Positions 63,761-64,000 of a DNA stretch of 64,000 nucleotides are shown here, in pieces. The stretch's first letter is position 1, and each line of letters opens with the position of its first letter. The position numbers were made by a program, and so were the translations under genes. Origin of the DNA: Mycobacterium sp. E1214 (GTDB lineage Bacteria; Actinomycetota; Actinomycetes; Mycobacteriales; Mycobacteriaceae); NCBI RefSeq assembly GCF_001666755.1, contig NZ_LZJC01000048.1, forward strand, positions 16,571 through 80,570. The letters run 5' to 3'. Under the pieces are notes generated by a model. It saw only the letters and a program-made list of their open reading frames with translations, did not search any database and was not told where the DNA came from.

Positions 63761-64000
63761 CTAGGGCGCTTCGCTGCCTTCCTCGTCATTGTCGTTGGTG
63801 GGCAACAGTTTTCCGGGGTGGTGGTAGGTGTTGGTGCGGGGTTGGCCGCGGTCGAGGTCCGGTGGGGGGATCCATTCGGTGTCGCCGTGGGGGTTTTTGC
63901 GGGTGGTCCAGCCGCCGGGTTGCAGGAGGCGGTGGTGGGGTCCGCAGGCGAAGGTGAGGTCGTCGATGTCGGTGCGGTGGGTGTGGGCGTAGTCGGTGAC
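63761..64000 (-). CDS. 13E12-family HNH endonuclease-like protein, C-terminal part (cut by window edge)
   Basis: The last 79 residues of a minus-strand frame open to the window edge. It reads VTDYAHTHRTDIDDLTFACG, then GPHHRLLQPGGWTTRK and a polar tail, with the HNH-type Cys and His of the DUF222/HNH 13E12 repeat family. Such genes are multi-copy in mycobacteria and often mark mobile or recombining sites. Its start lies outside the window. Confidence 0.85.
   Translation of the reverse strand, partial: VTDYAHTHRTDIDDLTFACGPHHRLLQPGGWTTRKNPHGDTEWIPPPDLDRGQPRTNTYHHPGKLLPTNDNDEEGSEAP

Overview
The window is high-GC actinobacterial DNA. Its gene content and order (ESX-3 start, PPE proteins, fadE5/fadA2/fabG4/htdX, aftD, lpqI, nirBD, narK-type transporters, sdh1, a 13E12-type end) mark it as a slow-growing Mycobacterium, probably close to the M. 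avium complex. Most of it is collinear, in inverted orientation, with M. tuberculosis Rv0282 to about Rv0235c. The orthology and family statements are from memory of those proteins; no search was run.

Region 1 (1-12.0 kb) is a metal-starvation block. It begins with the 5' end of eccA3 (ESX-3) behind an IdeR box and a Zur-type box. Then come a PPE-PPW gene, an Rv0281-like methyltransferase, a CobW/G3E GTPase with a Zur box over its -10, and a tiny ANTAR protein that starts with six histidines. A second, degenerate G3E protein (Rv0106/MRF-like) is coupled to zinc-free L31. It is divergent, across two Zur-type boxes, from an operon of cysteine-poor L28, L33, S14 and S18 that ends in a cysteine-rich protein. 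A further Zur-type box precedes a PPE / permease / TIGR03943 operon. In M. tuberculosis these genes are spread over several loci; here they sit together beside ESX-3.

Region 2 (12-24.2 kb) holds an MpaB-like oxygenase and divergent TetR, two condensation-fold acyltransferases (PapA type), a membrane protein, a glyoxalase-fold protein, and a hydrolase / hydroxyacid dehydrogenase / fadE6 run. It ends with a Gly-Trp-rich secreted protein and a ribbon-helix-helix-like gene behind an AT-richer region with five TACTGAT-type sites.

Region 3 (24.2-39 kb) holds fadD2, a LigD-type polymerase, two nitrate/nitrite transporters, a Tat lipoprotein binding protein (fecB2) and 5-oxoprolinase subunits B and C. 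It also holds the nitrite-assimilation set: NnaR-like regulator, sirohydrochlorin chelatase and nirBD. These supply nitrite reductase and its sirohaem.

Region 4 (39-64 kb) holds hsp20 with HspR- and ClgR-like operators, the Sdh1 succinate dehydrogenase, a flavin reductase, a 2-oxoglutarate oxygenase, and the fatty-acid genes fadE5, fadA2, fabG4 and htdX. Three hairpins separate convergent fadE5 and fadA2. Next come a CLC channel, a TetR, lpqI, two tandem DUF2613 genes, aftD and an LMF-like membrane protein. The end, an NAD-dependent formate dehydrogenase with a LysR regulator and a 13E12-type HNH fragment, departs from the M. tuberculosis order. No tRNA, rRNA or CRISPR array was seen.
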